The translations under genes were made by a program, and so were the position numbers. From NCBI GenBank assembly GCA_964452355.1, contig CAYVKV010000006.1:13772-77771 (forward strand): a stretch of DNA of 64,000 nt. Direction: 5' to 3'. Below are positions 32,134 through 41,663 of this stretch, in pieces (positions within the stretch are counted from its first letter, which is position 1; each line of letters opens with the position of its first letter). The stretch comes from UBA1450 sp964452355 (GTDB taxonomy: Bacteria > Patescibacteriota > Microgenomatia > UBA1406 > GWC2-37-13). The notes under the pieces were generated by a model that was not told the origin of the DNA, made no database searches, and was given only the letters and a program-made list of their open reading frames with translations.

Positions 32134-33222
32134 TCATCCTCTTCTCACCACTTCTTTCACTTCCTGAAGAAGCTGAGAAAAGTCCTTCCCTTCGCGAGAA
32201 ATGACCACCGGTCGACCTTTAAATGGAGTTAGATGAACCGTGATTTTAAAGAGTTTATCATTTTTCTCCCCCTCATAAATGATGCTTGCCGATGCTATCG
32301 GTTCATTTCTCTGAATGTACTCAGTGATATATTTTACAAAGTCATTAAATGTTACCACATGATGCTTCGACAGATGCTTTGTGGTTATCGAAACATTTTT
32401 CTTTTTGTTGTCGATTCGCAAAAGATCAAGAATATCGCGTGTAGTCACAATGCCCGTTGGGTGTGATTCGTGATCAACCAGTATGATACTTCCAATAACT
32501 TTTGATAGAACTTGTTCTATCGCCTCAGAAACAGTATTTTTTTCGTTGAGGGTAAGAACGGTAGTTTTAACATAATTTTTCACCGGAGTATCCTTGAACT
32601 GTGTCTGCTCTCCCCTCGTTCCTCGTCTTTGTTTATTTCCCGGAGCAATGATAAAAGGAATAAGGTCATAATGACTCAAAATTCCCTTGAGACGACCATT
32701 CTTATCTATAACAACTATTTTTGATGTTTTATATTCTTTGAATAGTTGTTGCGCCTTTGATATCGAATCATCAAGGGTTACCGTGATAACTTTCCCTTTC
32801 TGAGTATGGTTCATTTGGCCAATCGTGAGCTTTGCAACATCAAGATTTTGCATAAATGTAAGGATGCGTCGGGCCGAAGTGATCCCAAGAAATTGTTTGT
32901 CAGCATCAAATACCGGAAGATAATGTATTTTTGACTCATTCATGAGCTGAACAATTCGCGAAAGTGAATCTGTTGTATCAATATGAGGAGGATGAAAAAG
33001 CGCATGTGCAACTTTGGTACTCGCATCAAAAGCCGAAGATTTGATCAAGGTGTAATAGGGATTAATCACTCCTACAAATTTATCTGTTGCGTCGAAGACA
33101 AATGCTGCATCATGTGAGCTTGTAAGCTTTCCCAAAGCACTTGAAAGCGTGTCATTCGGAGACACCTTAATAATGCCTGTTTTTTTTAATATCTGGTCGA
33201 TGTGTTTCATACTGTTTTTCAA
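32134..33222 (-). CDS. CBS-domain protein with C-terminal HPF-like domain
   Basis: 362 residues. Four CBS motifs in two Bateman modules span about 10-275; recognisable repeats include FVGVINPYYTLIKS, FLGITSARRILTF, LKGILSHYDLIPF and PTGIVTTRDILDLL. The last 85 residues (YITEYIQRNEPIASASIIYEGEKNDKLFKITVHL and on to SREGKDFSQLLQEVKEVV) resemble the ribosome hibernation factor HPF/S30AE fold. CBS pairs bind adenine nucleotides. The combination suggests energy-sensing control of ribosome hibernation, which is inference. It lies just upstream of nothing on its strand and convergent to the secreted protein. Confidence 0.8.
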   Translation of the reverse strand: MKNSMKHIDQILKKTGIIKVSPNDTLSSALGKLTSSHDAAFVFDATDKFVGVINPYYTLIKSSAFDASTKVAHALFHPPHIDTTDSLSRIVQLMNESKIHYLPVFDADKQFLGITSARRILTFMQNLDVAKLTIGQMNHTQKGKVITVTLDDSISKAQQLFKEYKTSKIVVIDKNGRLKGILSHYDLIPFIIAPGNKQRRGTRGEQTQFKDTPVKNYVKTTVLTLNEKNTVSEAIEQVLSKVIGSIILVDHESHPTGIVTTRDILDLLRIDNKKKNVSITTKHLSKHHVVTFNDFVKYITEYIQRNEPIASASIIYEGEKNDKLFKITVHLTPFKGRPVVISREGKDFSQLLQEVKEVVRRG

Positions 33223-33249
33223 CTAAAGTGAAAATTAATAACAAGAACA

Positions 33250-34605
33250 CTAAAAAAGAGTTGCACTACTAAATTCCCATTTACTTATGTGCAATGTTGG
33301 TGCAAGGCTGATCATTTCCCCTTCAAAACTGGCAAGGGGAGTTAGTTTATTTTCAATTCCCACTACATTGTTTAATGCTTTTGGAATACTTTGATTGAAT
33401 CGAAGGTTTTTAACGGGTCGGACAATTTTTCCATTTTCGATAAGAAATGTTGCATCCCGTGTCATACCCGTGACATTGAGCATTTTAGGATTTAATACCC
33501 GCACGTACCAAAGCCTCGTGACAAGCAGCCCTCGCTTCACATTTTTGATCATCGCGTCTCGCGTCGTATCCCCTGCTGCAATATACATGTGGAGTGGAAT
33601 GGGCCCCATGGTGTTTGGTGCAGGAAGCGCATGCCCAGTATTTTCGTGATGATATTTCAATGCATGATATGAGTCGTATGCGATATTCTGAAGGACGCCA
33701 TTTTTTATAAAAGTAACTGCCTTTTTTGGTTGTCCTTCAAAATCAAATGGCATCGGAAAAACATCCTTATGAAATGGATCATCAATAATCGTGATATTTT
33801 TACCAAAAACCTGGGCGCCCATCTTGTCAGAAAGTGGACTTGCTCCTTCATGATAAATTCGTGCATTTGGCCCATACCATTGGAAAAATGCCATCATCTC
33901 AGATACCGCCTGTGGTTCGAGAATGACTTCGTATTCTCCCGGCTCAATATCCTGTGGATTTTTACTCTCCAGTGCTTTTTGTACCGCAGTTTCAGCAACT
34001 AATTCTGAATTTACTTCATCTGGAGTTCGTGCGACATCTGCGGCAAAACCACTTGAATCAATGCCCAAGACAATAGTCGAAAGATTGCAGGATGAACCTG
34101 CATGATGTGCCCAGACGCCGAGAGAATTTGCGACCGCAATCTCTGAGACATCATTTGCATATGCGCCAGATGCAATCAGATTTTCTTTCATGGCTTTTTT
34201 GATCACGACATCCGCTCCAGCGGCCATCTCTTCTTCGGTGGCATGATGAATATCATCTTTCACTTTTATTATTTTTTGTGGCTTTGGTAATGAAACAAAT
34301 CCGGGATCTGGTTCTTGAAGATTTGCAAGTTCGGTAGCACGAGCTATTACATCTTTAAGAGATGCATCATCAAATGAATTCGTACTTGCGACACCAATTT
34401 TTTTATCAATAATCACTCTGGCTGAAATTCCCAGATTTTTCCATGCGACATTCTGATGAATTTGATTATTGGCAAAACGAGTTAATGCATTTCCAGATAC
34501 CGAAAGTAGTACTTCAGTTTGTTCAGCTTTTGAAAAAGACAGTGCTTTTTCTGCTATTTGTTTTAATTTACCTTCTCCGATCATAGTTTTGTTACTACTT
34601 ACCAC
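33250..34605 (-). CDS. tldE: TldE/PmbA-family protein
   Basis: 451 residues. Typical PmbA/TldE segments are AVANSLGVWAHHAGSSC near residue 155, EVILEPQAVSEMM near 228 and MTRDATFLIENGKIVRPVKNLRFNQSIPKAL near 385. TldE is the partner without the metal-binding HExxxH; the TldD/TldE heterodimer degrades unfolded peptides and matures RiPPs such as microcin B17. The start overlaps tldD by 7 bp. No RiPP precursor was found nearby. Confidence 0.93.
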   Translation of the reverse strand: MVSSNKTMIGEGKLKQIAEKALSFSKAEQTEVLLSVSGNALTRFANNQIHQNVAWKNLGISARVIIDKKIGVASTNSFDDASLKDVIARATELANLQEPDPGFVSLPKPQKIIKVKDDIHHATEEEMAAGADVVIKKAMKENLIASGAYANDVSEIAVANSLGVWAHHAGSSCNLSTIVLGIDSSGFAADVARTPDEVNSELVAETAVQKALESKNPQDIEPGEYEVILEPQAVSEMMAFFQWYGPNARIYHEGASPLSDKMGAQVFGKNITIIDDPFHKDVFPMPFDFEGQPKKAVTFIKNGVLQNIAYDSYHALKYHHENTGHALPAPNTMGPIPLHMYIAAGDTTRDAMIKNVKRGLLVTRLWYVRVLNPKMLNVTGMTRDATFLIENGKIVRPVKNLRFNQSIPKALNNVVGIENKLTPLASFEGEMISLAPTLHISKWEFSSATLF

Positions 34606-36080
34606 TTCACAACTCCCACCTTCACTTTTTTAAATCTCGCAGGACTTGCGCCATGCCCGGTATACATCACTTGACTCGGTTGACCTTTGCCACAGTTTGG
34701 CGTTCCCCAGACGGTCCATTCCGGTCGTCCACAGATCGCATCGCAACTATTCCAAAATTGCGGTGTTATACCTTGATAGGTTGGGTTTTTCAACATTCTC
34801 CCCAATTTTCCGTTCTTTATTTCCCAGGCAATCTCTGTCCCAAACTGAAAATTGTATCGTCGATCATCAATGCTCCACGAGCGATTGGTAGACATGAAAA
34901 TACCATATTTTGTATCGGCGATCATCTCATCCAAAGTCCACGCTTTTCCCGTCCCCGCTTCTCCACCCGGCTCTAAATTTATATTGGTCATACGAATCAT
35001 GGGAAGCCGACTCCACGATGATGCGCGCACCGTGCCATTGCTCTTTTTGTTATATTTTGGATTCAGCTCCTTAAGTTTTGAAACCGTATCTCGAGAGGTG
35101 ATATAATCTTGAAATTTTCCTTCCTTAACTAAATAGGTTCGCTGTGCAGGTACTCCTTCATCATCGTACCCAAAGGTCCCGAGTCCGCCCGGAATGGTAG
35201 CATCAGCCGTAAGATTTACAATATCCGATCCATATTGAAAATTAAATAATTTTTCTGTCGTTAAAAAACTGGTGCCCGCATATGATGCTTCATATCCAAG
35301 TACGCGGTCAAGCTCGACCGCGTGACCACAACTTTCATGAATTTGAAGTGCTAACTGATTTGAGTCAAGAATGAGGTCAAATTCACCCGTTGGACAGGTA
35401 TCTGCAGTGAGAAGTTCAACCGCTTCTTGTGCATATTTTGGAGCGTGTTTCACAAGCTCAAGTTCACGAACCAATTCAAAGCCTCGTGTCTGATTTTGAC
35501 CTCGAAATGAATTGGGATACGATCGATTTTGAAGCTCTGGACCATCAACTGCAGTCGTATCGGTTCCCGCCCCGGTCCAAACGATATCTTGATCAATCTT
35601 TGATCCGATGCTTGAAACAAAATATTTTCGCTCACGATTTGCTTGATATGAGGCTTGGGTAACCGCAATTTTATCACTTACTTTTTGCGCCTTGTCTGCC
35701 GCAAGAAGAATCTTGATCTTTTCTTCCATTGGCACTTTAAACGGATCTTCTTTTATGGGTGTTTTGTAGCTATCAACAATTGGTTCAAGTTCATCAAGTT
35801 GGACATTAGAAGTTTTATGTGTAGCTGAAGCTTTGACAATTGCCAATGCTTTTTTGATTGTTTCATCAACCCCTTTTTCGCTCATGTCATAGGAAGCGGC
35901 AAAGCCCCAAACACCATCTTTAAGAATGCGAACATTGTATCCAAGTGACTGAGAAGACTGCAAAGCTTCGACTACTCCGTCTTTTGTCGCTACGTCTTCT
36001 GAAGATTGATCAACAATACGAACATCAGCGTAGTCTACTGTGGGTATTTTTGAAAGGATATTTTCTGCTTTTTTTAACAT
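34599..36080 (-). CDS. tldD: TldD-family metalloprotease
   Basis: 493 residues from ATG 36080. The zinc-binding HExxxH is in LQIHESCGHAVELDRVLGYEASYAG near residue 262, followed by the TldD signature FGYDDEGVPAQRTYLVKEGKFQDYITSR. The longer frame to 36140 begins upstream of a minus-strand TATAAT (36102-36107), so ATG 36080 is preferred. It is the catalytic half of the TldD/TldE protease and is translationally coupled to tldE. Confidence 0.95.
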   Translation of the reverse strand: MLKKAENILSKIPTVDYADVRIVDQSSEDVATKDGVVEALQSSQSLGYNVRILKDGVWGFAASYDMSEKGVDETIKKALAIVKASATHKTSNVQLDELEPIVDSYKTPIKEDPFKVPMEEKIKILLAADKAQKVSDKIAVTQASYQANRERKYFVSSIGSKIDQDIVWTGAGTDTTAVDGPELQNRSYPNSFRGQNQTRGFELVRELELVKHAPKYAQEAVELLTADTCPTGEFDLILDSNQLALQIHESCGHAVELDRVLGYEASYAGTSFLTTEKLFNFQYGSDIVNLTADATIPGGLGTFGYDDEGVPAQRTYLVKEGKFQDYITSRDTVSKLKELNPKYNKKSNGTVRASSWSRLPMIRMTNINLEPGGEAGTGKAWTLDEMIADTKYGIFMSTNRSWSIDDRRYNFQFGTEIAWEIKNGKLGRMLKNPTYQGITPQFWNSCDAICGRPEWTVWGTPNCGKGQPSQVMYTGHGASPARFKKVKVGVVKW

Positions 36081-36211
36081 AATGTCTAAATGAGCAATCC
36101 TATTATACCCGATCTGCGCATACATTGCAGCGCATGTCAAATACGGTTATTGGGGATTAATGGATGCGTTTCATAATTCATGAATCATGCGTTATATGAT
36201 ACATTTAATAT

Positions 36212-37543
36212 ATGGAACTCAATGCGGCGCTCAAACTTCTGATTGCTCTTGCGGTGGGTGCGGCAATTGGTTTAGAGCGTGAGATTCATCAAAAAAAAGA
36301 TCATCATAAAAACAGATCCGGAGCTCTTATTGGGGTACGAACATTTGCGCTTACCACACTTTTGGGATCAATTGCGGGACTCCTAAACAGTGAACAATTC
36401 GTACTTTCATCCATCATTAGTGCAGCATTTTTTACGCTTACTACTATAAACTATGCAATCGCAAGCTACATAAGTCGCGATACGGGAATCACCACTGAAC
36501 TTGCGGCAGTCATAAGCTATATTATCGGATTTCTTATTGCAATAAATATATTGCCCATTCCTCTGGTGCTTTCAATTGCAGTTGTTCTGATGCTCATTCT
36601 AGCATACAAGGAGCAGGTAAAAAATTTGGTAGAAGAGCTTCATGTCCGAGAACTGAAAGCGCTTATTTCATACGCAATTATCGCCATTGTCATTCTTCCC
36701 TTTCTTCCCAATATTTCAATCACCCTCTATACCATTCCTTTTGTGAGTCAATTTTTCAGATCGTATGGCATTGATCTCAGTATTTGGAAAGAGCTTGAAC
36801 TCATAAACCCTTTCAAAACATGGCTTATTGTGGCAATCATTACCGGAGTTGATTTGGTTGGATATATTCTTGAAAAAATGTTTGGGAAAGGACGTGGTCT
36901 TATCATCTCAAGCCTCATCGGTGGATTTATCTCTTCAACCGCAACCACTCAATCTCTTGCGGTACAAAGTAAAAAAGGAACACATATAAGTTCAGTACTG
37001 ACTGCTTCATTTTTCGCAACGTTTGCAAGTTACTTTTCAGTGTTTTTAGTTATTCTTCCCCTCAATCCTCTCTTTACGATTACCATTCTTCCGACACTCG
37101 CGATTCTTATTATTTCATTTGGAATTGCCGGAGTAATTTTTCTCCCCAAAAATCATGAAACAATTGATACAAAAATTCTCCATCCACAAGACAAAGCCAT
37201 CTTTTCTATAAAACCGGCACTATTTTTTGCAGTTCTTTTTATCACCATAAAAATTGTGTCAAGCGTTGCACTTATTATTTATGGAAGCCAAGGATTCCTC
37301 ATCACCGCAGCCATTGCCGGATTTGCAGGACTTGATGCAATCAGCATCAACATCGCAGATCTTTCAAAAAGTGTCATTAGTCTGAGAACAGCAATCCTTG
37401 CATTTATTATGGTAAATGCAGTAAATCTTCTCGCAAAAACATTCTATATTTTCCTCCAAGGAAACCGAGAATTTGCAATAAAATTTGGCATCATTTCCAT
37501 CACGATTGTCGTTCTTTCTTTCGCTGGATTGTGGTTTGTGTAA
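36212..37543 (+). CDS. MgtC/SapB-DUF4010 membrane protein
   Basis: 443 residues, about 12 membrane helices. The N-terminal MgtC-like part begins LNAALKLLIALAVGAAIGLEREIHQ and includes GALIGVRTFALTTLLGSIAG. The DUF4010 half starts near residue 195 (GVDLVGYILEKMFGKGRGLIISSLIGGFISSTATTQSLA). This two-part form is common in bacteria and archaea; a link to magnesium homeostasis is assumed for MgtC but unproven for this form. Divergent from tldD. Confidence 0.9.
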   Translation: MELNAALKLLIALAVGAAIGLEREIHQKKDHHKNRSGALIGVRTFALTTLLGSIAGLLNSEQFVLSSIISAAFFTLTTINYAIASYISRDTGITTELAAVISYIIGFLIAINILPIPLVLSIAVVLMLILAYKEQVKNLVEELHVRELKALISYAIIAIVILPFLPNISITLYTIPFVSQFFRSYGIDLSIWKELELINPFKTWLIVAIITGVDLVGYILEKMFGKGRGLIISSLIGGFISSTATTQSLAVQSKKGTHISSVLTASFFATFASYFSVFLVILPLNPLFTITILPTLAILIISFGIAGVIFLPKNHETIDTKILHPQDKAIFSIKPALFFAVLFITIKIVSSVALIIYGSQGFLITAAIAGFAGLDAISINIADLSKSVISLRTAILAFIMVNAVNLLAKTFYIFLQGNREFAIKFGIISITIVVLSFAGLWFV

Positions 37544-37568
37544 TTATTTAAAATAAATCTAATGCATC

Positions 37569-37597
37569 TTGACAAAAGTAATGCGCTGTACTATAGT
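37569..37597 (+). promoter_or_regulatory. Promoter of the toxin-antitoxin pair
   Basis: TTGACA (37569-37574), 17-bp spacer, TATAGT (37592-37597). ATG 37604 lies 6 nt after the -10, so the transcript should be leaderless. Confidence 0.8.
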
Positions 37598-37603
37598 TAA
37601 TGC

Positions 37604-37909
37604 ATGTATTACACAGCCACCGTGACCTCACAAGGTCAGATAACCATTCCAGCCAAACTCCGTCGTGAATTAGATCTTGATCGGGCTACTATTTCTATTA
37701 CCAAAAACGATCGAGGAAATATCGAATTTGAAAAAGTTCCCGACCTCCTTTCTCTTGGTGGTTCGCTAAATAAATATGCAAAAAATATTGATAAAGGATT
37801 ATCAAGTCAAGACATAATTCGCAGAGATAAAAAAGCCATAGAAGAAGCAAGAAAAGAAGACTATGAGCGGTATCTTAAAGGACAAAGCAACAAACCTATT
37901 ATTGTCTAA
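37604..37909 (+). CDS. AbrB/SpoVT-type antitoxin
   Basis: 101 residues. The swapped-hairpin AbrB DNA-binding domain is N-terminal: TATVTSQGQITIPAKLRRELDL. The C-terminal half (about 50-101) is charged and helical, suited to wrapping the toxin. The PIN gene starts at ATG 37911, one base after its TAA. It should neutralise the toxin and repress the pair's promoter. Confidence 0.92.
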   Translation: MYYTATVTSQGQITIPAKLRRELDLDRATISITKNDRGNIEFEKVPDLLSLGGSLNKYAKNIDKGLSSQDIIRRDKKAIEEARKEDYERYLKGQSNKPIIV

Positions 37910-37910
37910 T

Positions 37911-38312
37911 ATGAATAATTATTATCTAGATGCTAATTTTATCGTTAGCTTCCTAATCAACAGGAATGATAAACAATATCAAGAAGCAAAGGCTACCTTT
38001 AGTAAGGCGTTATTAAAAGAAATCAAATTAATACTTCAACCTGAAATAGTAATTGAAATCGAATACACGTTAAGAAAAAGGTATCACGTACCAAAGAGTA
38101 GTATCGTGACTAATCTCATTGATTTAATCAGTGTCGATTATATTGATGTCCCTGATCGAACTATTATCATTGAGTCATTGAAGTTATTTGAGCTTCATAA
38201 TATTGACCTTGTGGATTGTATACTCTTTACAAAGGCACACGCAAATGATGGTGAAGTTCTTTCTTTTGACACCGATTTCAAGAAACTCAAGAAAAAATCC
38301 CCTCTCTCTTAA
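37911..38312 (+). CDS. PIN-domain toxin (VapC-like)
   Basis: 133 residues from ATG 37911. The acidic residues expected for a PIN RNase are visible: Asp in YLDANFIVSFL, Glu in VIEIEYTL, and two Asp in DLVDCILF and LSFDTDFKKL. PIN toxins cleave tRNA or rRNA. An upstream in-frame ATG (37863) lies inside the antitoxin gene and is less likely. Its stop overlaps the pyrE stop (convergent). Confidence 0.92.
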   Translation: MNNYYLDANFIVSFLINRNDKQYQEAKATFSKALLKEIKLILQPEIVIEIEYTLRKRYHVPKSSIVTNLIDLISVDYIDVPDRTIIIESLKLFELHNIDLVDCILFTKAHANDGEVLSFDTDFKKLKKKSPLS

Positions 38313-38935
38313 TTCTTCTCTTTTTCAGCCATATATTTTTTCCCATGACCAACATTTGTATTCACCGGTCGACCTTCTTTGCAAAAGGGGCATTCTGCTT
38401 CATCATACGCAGCAGCTGGCAGTACACCAAGTGCATCAAAAGGTGCTCCCATCATTTCAGCATTTACTCCATCTGGGTTTCTATTGACCATCACACAAAC
38501 TGAGACAACATTTCCTCCTGCTTGCTTTACGGTATCAACAACCTTCTTCACCGATCCACCGGTCGTGGTTAGATCTTCTATCACCAGTACATTTTTTCCC
38601 GCTACTAACTTATCATAGTTGCGGGTAAAGATCTGATTCTTATTGGCATCTTTTTCTGTATATACTCCCAGCACCTCTTTCCCTGAAAGCTGTGATAAAT
38701 GATAGGCAATCCAAGTGGAGAGAATGATCCCGCCAAGTGCAGGCCCTACTACTACATCAATATCCTGATCTTTATATTTTTCCGCAAACATTTTTCCAAC
38801 TTGAGAAACTTCTGCGGTATGCGGATACAATGCGTCTTTGTTAATGTAAACCTCACCATGTTTTCCTGAAGTATAGACAAAATGGTCATTGGTAATGACC
38901 GCATTCACTTTTTTTAAAGTTTCAATAATATCCAT
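38309..38935 (-). CDS. pyrE: Orotate phosphoribosyltransferase
   Basis: 208 residues. The PRPP-binding motif is VLVIEDLTTTGGSVKKVVDTV near residue 120, with the PyrE segments YTSGKHGEVYINKDALYPH and VVGPALGGIILS. It converts orotate and PRPP to OMP. pyrF lies 34 bp upstream on the same strand, so the two likely form an operon completing UMP synthesis. The C-terminal extension with CPFCKEGRP is unusual and may bind a metal. Confidence 0.95.
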   Translation of the reverse strand: MDIIETLKKVNAVITNDHFVYTSGKHGEVYINKDALYPHTAEVSQVGKMFAEKYKDQDIDVVVGPALGGIILSTWIAYHLSQLSGKEVLGVYTEKDANKNQIFTRNYDKLVAGKNVLVIEDLTTTGGSVKKVVDTVKQAGGNVVSVCVMVNRNPDGVNAEMMGAPFDALGVLPAAAYDEAECPFCKEGRPVNTNVGHGKKYMAEKEKN

Positions 38936-38969
38936 ATATATAAATCAAGAACTGTTAATTTTCTTACTA

Positions 38970-39761
38970 TTATTTCTTCCGATAGATATTCATCTCATCC
39001 CTCAACCTCGTCGCTTCATTTCTTGGTTCTTTCGCAAAAATGATCCCACGACTTGAGTTGATGATCATTCCTGCATTTTTTGAGCTTAATCCAGCCTTCA
39101 CAGTTTTTTCTACATCGCCGCCTTGTGCTCCGATCCCCGGGACAAGGATGGTCATATCGCCGACAATTTTCCTGATCTCTGCAAGCTCTTTTGGATATGT
39201 CGCGCCAACAACAAGCATACAGTTCCCATTGGTATTCCATTTTTTGACAACAGATTTTGCCACGGTTTTATACAGATCGCCAAGATCCTGAAACTCTCCC
39301 GCTCCGGGATTTGATGTACGGCATAAAATAATACTTCCTTTTTCTTTTTGATCAAGAAATGGCTGAAGCGCTTCTTTTCCTAAATATGGATGGAGTGTGA
39401 CTGCGTCAGCCTGAAGATATTTGTATGCAAACTGCACGTATCCTTCATTGGTGCTCCCAATATCCCCTCGTTTCGCATCAAGTATGATTGGAATTTCGGG
39501 ATAATATTTGACCAAATAATGACAGGTCATTTTGAGCTCAGTAATACCATCTGCGCCACGCGCTTCGTAAAAAGCCGTATTAGGTTTGTACGCACACACA
39601 AGATCGTGCGTTTGTTCAATGATCCATTTGTTGAATGCAAACTGGGGATAATCTTTTTTTTGAAATGCTTTTGGAAGTTTCTCTATGCTTGAATCCAATC
39701 CAACACAAAGAAGAGAGTTATTTTTATTGATGATAAAATCAAGTTTCTGCTGAAAAGTCAT
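38970..39761 (-). CDS. pyrF: Orotidine 5'-phosphate decarboxylase (type 2)
   Basis: 263 residues. The type 2 (larger) PyrF signature is present: LCVGLDSSIEKLP at the start and IILDAKRGDIGSTNEGYVQFAY near residue 95 with the catalytic Lys-Asp network. The phosphate-binding end is VPGIGAQGGDVEKTV and INSSRGI. It decarboxylates OMP to UMP. It precedes pyrE in the same operon. Confidence 0.95.
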   Translation of the reverse strand: MTFQQKLDFIINKNNSLLCVGLDSSIEKLPKAFQKKDYPQFAFNKWIIEQTHDLVCAYKPNTAFYEARGADGITELKMTCHYLVKYYPEIPIILDAKRGDIGSTNEGYVQFAYKYLQADAVTLHPYLGKEALQPFLDQKEKGSIILCRTSNPGAGEFQDLGDLYKTVAKSVVKKWNTNGNCMLVVGATYPKELAEIRKIVGDMTILVPGIGAQGGDVEKTVKAGLSSKNAGMIINSSRGIIFAKEPRNEATRLRDEMNIYRKK

Positions 39762-39793
39762 GTGAATACTATTCTAAATCAGTCAAGTCCCAT

Positions 39794-40468
39794 TTACAAT
39801 ATGAAAAGCCCTTCGAAAAAGCCTATTTGATAGATAATATAAGCCCCTAGCATCGTACTTATCGCACCAGAAATGATCCGAATATAATATTCAATCTTAT
39901 TGTGAGCCTGAGACGTGATAATGACAGGGATACTGATAATAACACTCATTATGGCCATTGCACCAATTGACCCAAGTCCAAAAATGAGAATATACAAAAA
40001 ACCAGTAAATAAATCTTGAATGTCGTTTAGGAAAACCAGCATAAAACTCCCACTTCCAGCCAATCCATGAATCGAGCCTACCATAAAAGAAGCACGATAT
40101 CCTCGAGGCTCACGTGAGTGAAAATGTTTATGAGCATGCTTTGTGTTTTCATGATCATGCGGGTGAGAATGAATTTCGTCCTTGATCCGGAGCGTACGAA
40201 TACCGAGATACACCAACATAATTCCTACCCCAAACTCAAGAAGCAGGCTTATCTGTTCGGGTATATTGATTTTTAGAACTAACACAAACACTCCAGCAAA
40301 AAGAAGGACCAACGAATGGCCAAGTCCCCACACGACACCAGTAAGTATTGATTTTCTAAAGCTATGCGTTCTAGCTGAAAATGTTGCTACCGCTGCCACA
40401 TGATCGGCCTCCACCGCATGCTTTATTCCCAGCCCAAAACCGATAAAAAGTAGTCTAAAAATGTCCAT
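39794..40468 (-). CDS. NiCoT-like nickel/cobalt transporter
   Basis: 224 residues, about six membrane helices. The NiCoT signature HAVEADHVAA (HX4DH) lies in the first helix, and GLGHSLVLLFAG follows. A cytoplasmic-type His-rich loop (HSHPHDHENTKHAHKHFHS) near residue 100 fits metal handling. Short HupE/UreH-like relatives exist. It probably imports or exports Ni2+ or Co2+; no nickel enzyme is visible nearby. Confidence 0.85.
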   Translation of the reverse strand: MDIFRLLFIGFGLGIKHAVEADHVAAVATFSARTHSFRKSILTGVVWGLGHSLVLLFAGVFVLVLKINIPEQISLLLEFGVGIMLVYLGIRTLRIKDEIHSHPHDHENTKHAHKHFHSREPRGYRASFMVGSIHGLAGSGSFMLVFLNDIQDLFTGFLYILIFGLGSIGAMAIMSVIISIPVIITSQAHNKIEYYIRIISGAISTMLGAYIIYQIGFFEGLFIL

Positions 40469-40595
40469 GGTAGGTAGGATTATAAAACATATGAAGCAAT
40501 CAATCTAGATTTTTCACCAGAATAGAAGGGTTCTTTTCAAAATTATACATACTTTATACACAGTAACCTTGGAATTTTATATTCCAGTGGAGAAA

Positions 40596-41219
40596 TTAGA
40601 CATACAAAAGACAACCTTCAATGTGGTCGATCACAAAATCAGGATTTTCATCTCGTATCTTTTGTCCATGAAATCCATACGTGACCCCAATTGTTTGAGT
40701 TCCGGCATTTTTTCCGGCAAGAACATCTGCGGGGCTATCCCCTACCATGATTGCCTGTTCTGGCTCAACGCCAAAAAAATCAAGCGCCTTCAGTATTGAT
40801 TCGGGATGTGGTTTTGGATTCGCAACGTCGTCAACGGTTACTATATAATCAAGAAACGGAAGAATTTTTGCGAGCCTTAGGGTCTCGATGACCGTATTTT
40901 TTCTTCTGGTTGTGACAGCTGCGATATGATAGTTCTTGTCTTTTAATGTACGAAGGACTTTCAAAGTATTTGGGAATGGAAAAGACAGGTGGGGATTTTT
41001 CTTTTGAAAATCATTGTGTGATTGGGCAAGATCCGAAACATCAACTTTGGTTGTCAAAATTTGATAGCACTCCTCCAATGGTTTTCCCATGATGGTTCCA
41101 ATTTGATCTCTTTTTAATGGCTTGTAATGCTTCTGCAAGCTATATTCAAATGATTGATAAATATATTCGCTTGTGTCAAGAAGGGTCCCATCAACGTCAA
41201 AAAGTACTGCTTTGATCAT
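40596..41219 (-). CDS. HAD phosphatase, PpaX/phosphoglycolate phosphatase type
   Basis: 207 residues. Motif I is AVLFDVDGTLLDTSEYI, motif II is AAVTTRRKNTV, motif III Lys lies in ANPKPHPESIL, and motif IV is MVGDSPADVLAGKNAG. The small helical C1 cap lies between motifs I and II. The family hydrolyses phosphoglycolate, pyrophosphate or related small phosphates. The following 87-residue gene is divergent. Confidence 0.92.
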   Translation of the reverse strand: MIKAVLFDVDGTLLDTSEYIYQSFEYSLQKHYKPLKRDQIGTIMGKPLEECYQILTTKVDVSDLAQSHNDFQKKNPHLSFPFPNTLKVLRTLKDKNYHIAAVTTRRKNTVIETLRLAKILPFLDYIVTVDDVANPKPHPESILKALDFFGVEPEQAIMVGDSPADVLAGKNAGTQTIGVTYGFHGQKIRDENPDFVIDHIEGCLLYV

Positions 41220-41275
41220 AAGTATATGCTATCACACAAAATTATTTGACAAATTGGTAAATAGTATGATAGTAT

Positions 41276-41539
41276 ATGAAAGTTAGTAATTACATATCTA
41301 ATATGTCAATTGAAACACTATTGCAGCCTACTATTGTATTTCAGAAGGATGACCCAGGTCAAAATGCGCATACTAGACTAGTAAATGATTACGGTTATCC
41401 AGTTGAGGGTTTAAATGCTCTTATAGAACGAGGTGTCGATCCTCAAGAGTTGTTGGAAGCAGCGACAGACTCACATCACTCTGGTCCAGCAAGATGGGAC
41501 TATATGGACACAAGAGATTCTATTACTGACTGGGAGTAA
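41276..41539 (+). CDS. Small orphan protein
   Basis: 87 residues, no recognised domain. The middle reads like a short helical module (RLVNDYGYPVEGLNALIERGVDPQELLEAA), and the end is rich in Asp, Trp and His. TTGACA (41246-41251) lies 18 bp before TAGTAT (41270-41275), so transcription could start just downstream and favour an in-frame ATG at 41303. It lies next to the 590-residue orphan gene, convergent with it. Confidence 0.5.
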   Translation: MKVSNYISNMSIETLLQPTIVFQKDDPGQNAHTRLVNDYGYPVEGLNALIERGVDPQELLEAATDSHHSGPARWDYMDTRDSITDWE

Positions 41540-41663
41540 AAACCAATAATTGGTGCTTCTATACTTATACTGTTTCCAAATATTCCCATCTCTCTGCTAT
41601 CTTTTTCAACGACGCAATGTAAGAATCATTCCTGACTACATAGGTATTGGAGCACCTCAGGAC

